Shown here: piece after piece, positions 5,696 through 7,856 of the stretch
Numbering within the stretch: position 1 is the first letter of the stretch
Layout: each line of letters begins with the position of its first letter
Origin: Porticoccaceae bacterium
Lineage (GTDB): Bacteria > Pseudomonadota > Gammaproteobacteria > Pseudomonadales > Porticoccaceae
Assembly: GCA_002591625.1 (NCBI GenBank)
Contig: PCDB01000057.1
Span: 1 to 7,856, forward strand
Direction: 5' to 3'
DNA length: 7,856 nt
Position numbers and translations under genes: made by a program
The notes under the pieces: generated by a model
Told to the model about the DNA's origin: nothing
What the model saw: the letters and a program-made list of their open reading frames with translations, nothing else
Database searches by the model: none

Positions 5696-7141
5696 CTACT
5701 CTGGCAGGATAATCAATTTGGGCTCCAAATATTCTTGCAGGCCTTCAAGGCCACCCTCTCGGCCAATCCCTGATTTTTTTACCCCACCGAATGGTTGCAC
5801 GACGCACATATCCCAGGTGTTTACCGAAATTTGTCCAGTCTTGATTCTTCGAGCAATCTTCTCTGCAAGAGCAATATCAGAAGCATAGACTGCTCCGGAA
5901 AGCCCATAATCCGAATCGTTAGCGATCTCGACCGCATGGTCGATGTCATCAAACGGTATGACAGTAATGACGGGACCAAATATTTCTTCCTGTGCGATAC
6001 GCATTTTATTGTCTACATCGGCAAATAGAGTCGGATTAACATACCAACCTTGCTCTAAGTGGGCCGGCCGGCTGCCCCCACACACAAGTCGAGCGCCCTC
6101 TTCACGACCGATCTTGATGTAGTTTTCGACGCGATCTCGTTGTGCTTTACTGATCACCGGTCCGATGGATGTTTCGGGGTCTTGAGGGTCGCCAACCTTC
6201 AGGCTTTCGATCAACTCAGCCATCTTGGAAACCAATTCTTCTTGCCTATCTTTGCGGATTAAAACGCGAGTCAGAGCAGCACAAATTTGTCCAGAGTGTC
6301 CTATTGCATTAAACACGGTTGACTGGATTATCGGGTCTAGCTCAATGTCGTCGGCAATTATCGCAGCCGACTTTCCACCGAGTTCCAGCGTTACTCCAGC
6401 GATGCGTTTCGAACATTCACTCATCACTTCGGCGCCTCCTCTTGTCGAACCTGTGAAAGCGACCTTATCAATCCTAGGATCCGAAACCAGGAGTCGCCCT
6501 ATATCTCGTCCTGCGGGTAATATACTGATCACTCCCTCGGGAAATCCTGCGGCCTCGAGCGCTTCGGCAAGGATCAATGTTCCAATTGGTGCCTCTGGCG
6601 CGGGTTTAACCACCAGAGTGCAGCCAGCAGCCAGAGCGGCTCCCATCTTAAGAGATGCTGTAGGAACAGGACCATTCCAAGGTAATATTGTGGCCAGAAC
6701 GCCTACGGGTTCATAAGTTAAAATGCCTCGTCCCCCTTCCCAATTCCGTTCCTCTTCAAATTTAAACCGTGAGTGAAAAGTGGCTGCATCATTCCACATC
6801 TTTTGCGCTTGAACTCCCATAAAACTTGCCAGAGCACCAGGGCCTCCCACTTCTGCGGTAAAACTCGTCGCAATAACAGCATCACGCTTTGCCACTTCCT
6901 CAGCCGCCCTAGAAAGGTAATGAGATCTCTCAGTAGCAGACATTCTTGGCCATGGGCCGTTATCAAATGCTTGTCTCGCTGCGGCAATTGCTCTATCCAT
7001 GTCGTCTGCTGTAACGACTGGGATAGTAGCGACAACCTCTTCTGTGGCAGGAGAGAAGACCGACAGAATCTCGGTGCTTGAAGGATTGCACCATTGACCT
7101 CCTATGAAGAGCTTCTCATAGCTTGGAATCGTTGAATTCAC
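5696..7141 (-). CDS. NAD(P)-dependent aldehyde dehydrogenase
   Basis: Oxidises an aldehyde to the carboxylic acid in the cytoplasm. At 481 residues it has the full ALDH superfamily length. Catalytic features are all present: N156 in PWNGP, the cofactor turn FTGSTRGG (229-236), general base E253 in LELGGKSA, nucleophile C287 in GQICAALTR, and E386 in EEIFGPV, which binds the nicotinamide ribose. The C-terminal PFGGVKKSGIGREGG is also typical. The start is GTG at 7141; an in-frame stop just upstream rules out extension, and the N-terminus KLFIGGQW fits the family. Its start codon shares one base with the stop of the upstream PQQ alcohol dehydrogenase, indicating coupled translation in one operon. 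It probably takes the aldehyde made by that enzyme. Its substrate range is not predictable from sequence alone. Confidence 0.95.
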   Translation of the reverse strand: MNSTIPSYEKLFIGGQWCNPSSTEILSVFSPATEEVVATIPVVTADDMDRAIAAARQAFDNGPWPRMSATERSHYLSRAAEEVAKRDAVIATSFTAEVGGPGALASFMGVQAQKMWNDAATFHSRFKFEEERNWEGGRGILTYEPVGVLATILPWNGPVPTASLKMGAALAAGCTLVVKPAPEAPIGTLILAEALEAAGFPEGVISILPAGRDIGRLLVSDPRIDKVAFTGSTRGGAEVMSECSKRIAGVTLELGGKSAAIIADDIELDPIIQSTVFNAIGHSGQICAALTRVLIRKDRQEELVSKMAELIESLKVGDPQDPETSIGPVISKAQRDRVENYIKIGREEGARLVCGGSRPAHLEQGWYVNPTLFADVDNKMRIAQEEIFGPVITVIPFDDIDHAVEIANDSDYGLSGAVYASDIALAEKIARRIKTGQISVNTWDMCVVQPFGGVKKSGIGREGGLEGLQEYLEPKLIILPE

Positions 7142-7856
7142 TATCTATACCCCGCGTTATTTTCATTGATTTCTTGGGCGATTCGCAATGCCTCGCTCCC
7201 CACATACCCTCTTATCATTTTCGACTCATCTGTTGTTATCGCGGCTGCAAAACTGACCATGCCGCGTTCATGATATATTCCATCCATCACAATAGCTTCC
7301 CAGAGTTCTGATTCAGTGACGGCGATTGATCGTTTTAAATCTGGCAAAACGCCGCTAGATAAGGTGCCTGTTCCGTGGCACGCAGCGCAGTTTGCAGCAA
7401 AGAGTATGCGTCCATTCTCAATCTCCTCAGCACTCAAAGTCACTGAGGGCTGCTGCAATGGTCTAGGTGAAAGGTGGTTTTTTTTCAGTTCGGCCTCACC
7501 ATCTAATGTGAAAACAAGCAATCTACCATTCGGGTAGTTTTTTGGGCCGTTAAAACTTGGCAGCGAGAGAGGGACAGCTCCTCCATCTCCTACCATCACC
7601 GCTACATATTGTTTTTCGTTGATGGCATACGACACTGGCGCTGCAAGGATGGGAATGCCTGCATCCATTGACCAAAGCTTCTGCCCAGTCGCCGCATCAT
7701 ATGCGTTAAAATGACCCTCCGCTGTTCCTTGAAAAACCAAATCTCCGGCTGTAGCCATAGTTCCGCCGTTGTATGTTTTTGGGTGGTCAACTGTCCATGC
7801 TGGTTTTTGATTTATCGGATCCCAGGCCAGCAGGCTGCCAGTCAATATGGACTCTA
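7141..7856 (-). CDS. PQQ-dependent alcohol dehydrogenase with cytochrome c domain, C-terminal part
   Basis: Quinohaemoprotein alcohol dehydrogenase, expected in the periplasm, passing electrons from alcohol through PQQ to a covalent haem and on to the respiratory chain. Only the last 237 residues are inside the window; full proteins are about 650-740. The fragment begins in the last blades of the beta-propeller: LLAWDP, YNGGTMATAGDLVFQGTAEG, YDAATGQKLW and APVSY, the usual order before the linker. The cytochrome c domain follows: CAACH haem site at visible residues 156-160 (7375-7389), SSGVLPDL, and Met199 in RGMVSFA as likely distal haem ligand. The frame stays open to the right edge, so the start and signal peptide are outside. 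The stop codon overlaps the GTG of the aldehyde dehydrogenase by one base. A fused haem domain marks it as the type II quinohaemoprotein form rather than a methanol dehydrogenase. Confidence 0.95.
   Translation of the reverse strand, partial: ESILTGSLLAWDPINQKPAWTVDHPKTYNGGTMATAGDLVFQGTAEGHFNAYDAATGQKLWSMDAGIPILAAPVSYAINEKQYVAVMVGDGGAVPLSLPSFNGPKNYPNGRLLVFTLDGEAELKKNHLSPRPLQQPSVTLSAEEIENGRILFAANCAACHGTGTLSSGVLPDLKRSIAVTESELWEAIVMDGIYHERGMVSFAAAITTDESKMIRGYVGSEALRIAQEINENNAGYR

Noticed and set aside
6225..6716. A 163-codon plus-strand frame inside the aldehyde dehydrogenase
   Set aside because: It is antisense to the conserved cofactor and catalytic region of a complete ALDH, and its low-complexity Ala/Ser/Pro composition is that of a shadow frame.

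Overview
The window reads as a chromosomal segment of a Gram-negative bacterium, most likely a gammaproteobacterium of moderate to low GC content. The main pointer is a class 2, quinone-linked PyrD whose motifs closely match the enterobacterial type. A PQQ- and haem-dependent alcohol dehydrogenase supports a respiring, probably environmental (perhaps marine) organism. The lineage is an inference from protein motifs; nothing in the window fixes the genus. No tRNA, rRNA, insertion sequence, CRISPR array or integrase is visible.

Layout. (1) Positions 1-1830, minus strand: a three-gene unit read SDR dehydrogenase, then a SnoaL/NTF2-like protein, then an acyl-CoA ligase that runs off the left edge. 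The first two are 4 bp apart with the ribosome site overlapping the stop codon, and the ligase follows after 39 bp. (2) 1831-2032: an AT-rich spacer with a candidate promoter whose spacer contains an 11-bp palindrome. (3) 2033-3067, minus: pyrD, the only housekeeping gene. (4) 3068-3536: a 469-bp gap with a likely pyrD promoter, a 13-bp palindrome and some weak structure, but no convincing gene. (5) 3537-3911, plus: a small VOC (glyoxalase-fold) protein with an excellent ribosome site. (6) 4050-4517, minus: a cupin protein with a good promoter and a palindromic operator-like site just downstream of it. A copy of the same 12-bp site lies in inverted orientation beyond the other end of the gene. 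(7) 4671-5660, plus: a zinc-free quinone oxidoreductase of the PIG3 type. (8) 5696-7856, minus: an aldehyde dehydrogenase preceded by the C-terminal part of a quinohaemoprotein alcohol dehydrogenase; stop and GTG start overlap by one base.

How the genes may work together. The clearest pathway logic is alcohol to aldehyde (periplasmic PQQ/cytochrome c enzyme), aldehyde to carboxylic acid (ALDH), and acid to acyl-CoA (AMP-forming ligase resembling cyclohexanecarboxylate-CoA ligases). The SDR, SnoaL-like, quinone oxidoreductase, cupin and VOC proteins are plausible tailoring enzymes for ring or side-chain steps. This suggests a catabolic neighbourhood for a primary alcohol, possibly alicyclic or terpenoid, with pyrD embedded in it. 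The substrate is not determined by the sequence. The least expected regulatory signal is the repeated ACCAACGTTGCT / AGCAACGTTGGT pair around the cupin gene.
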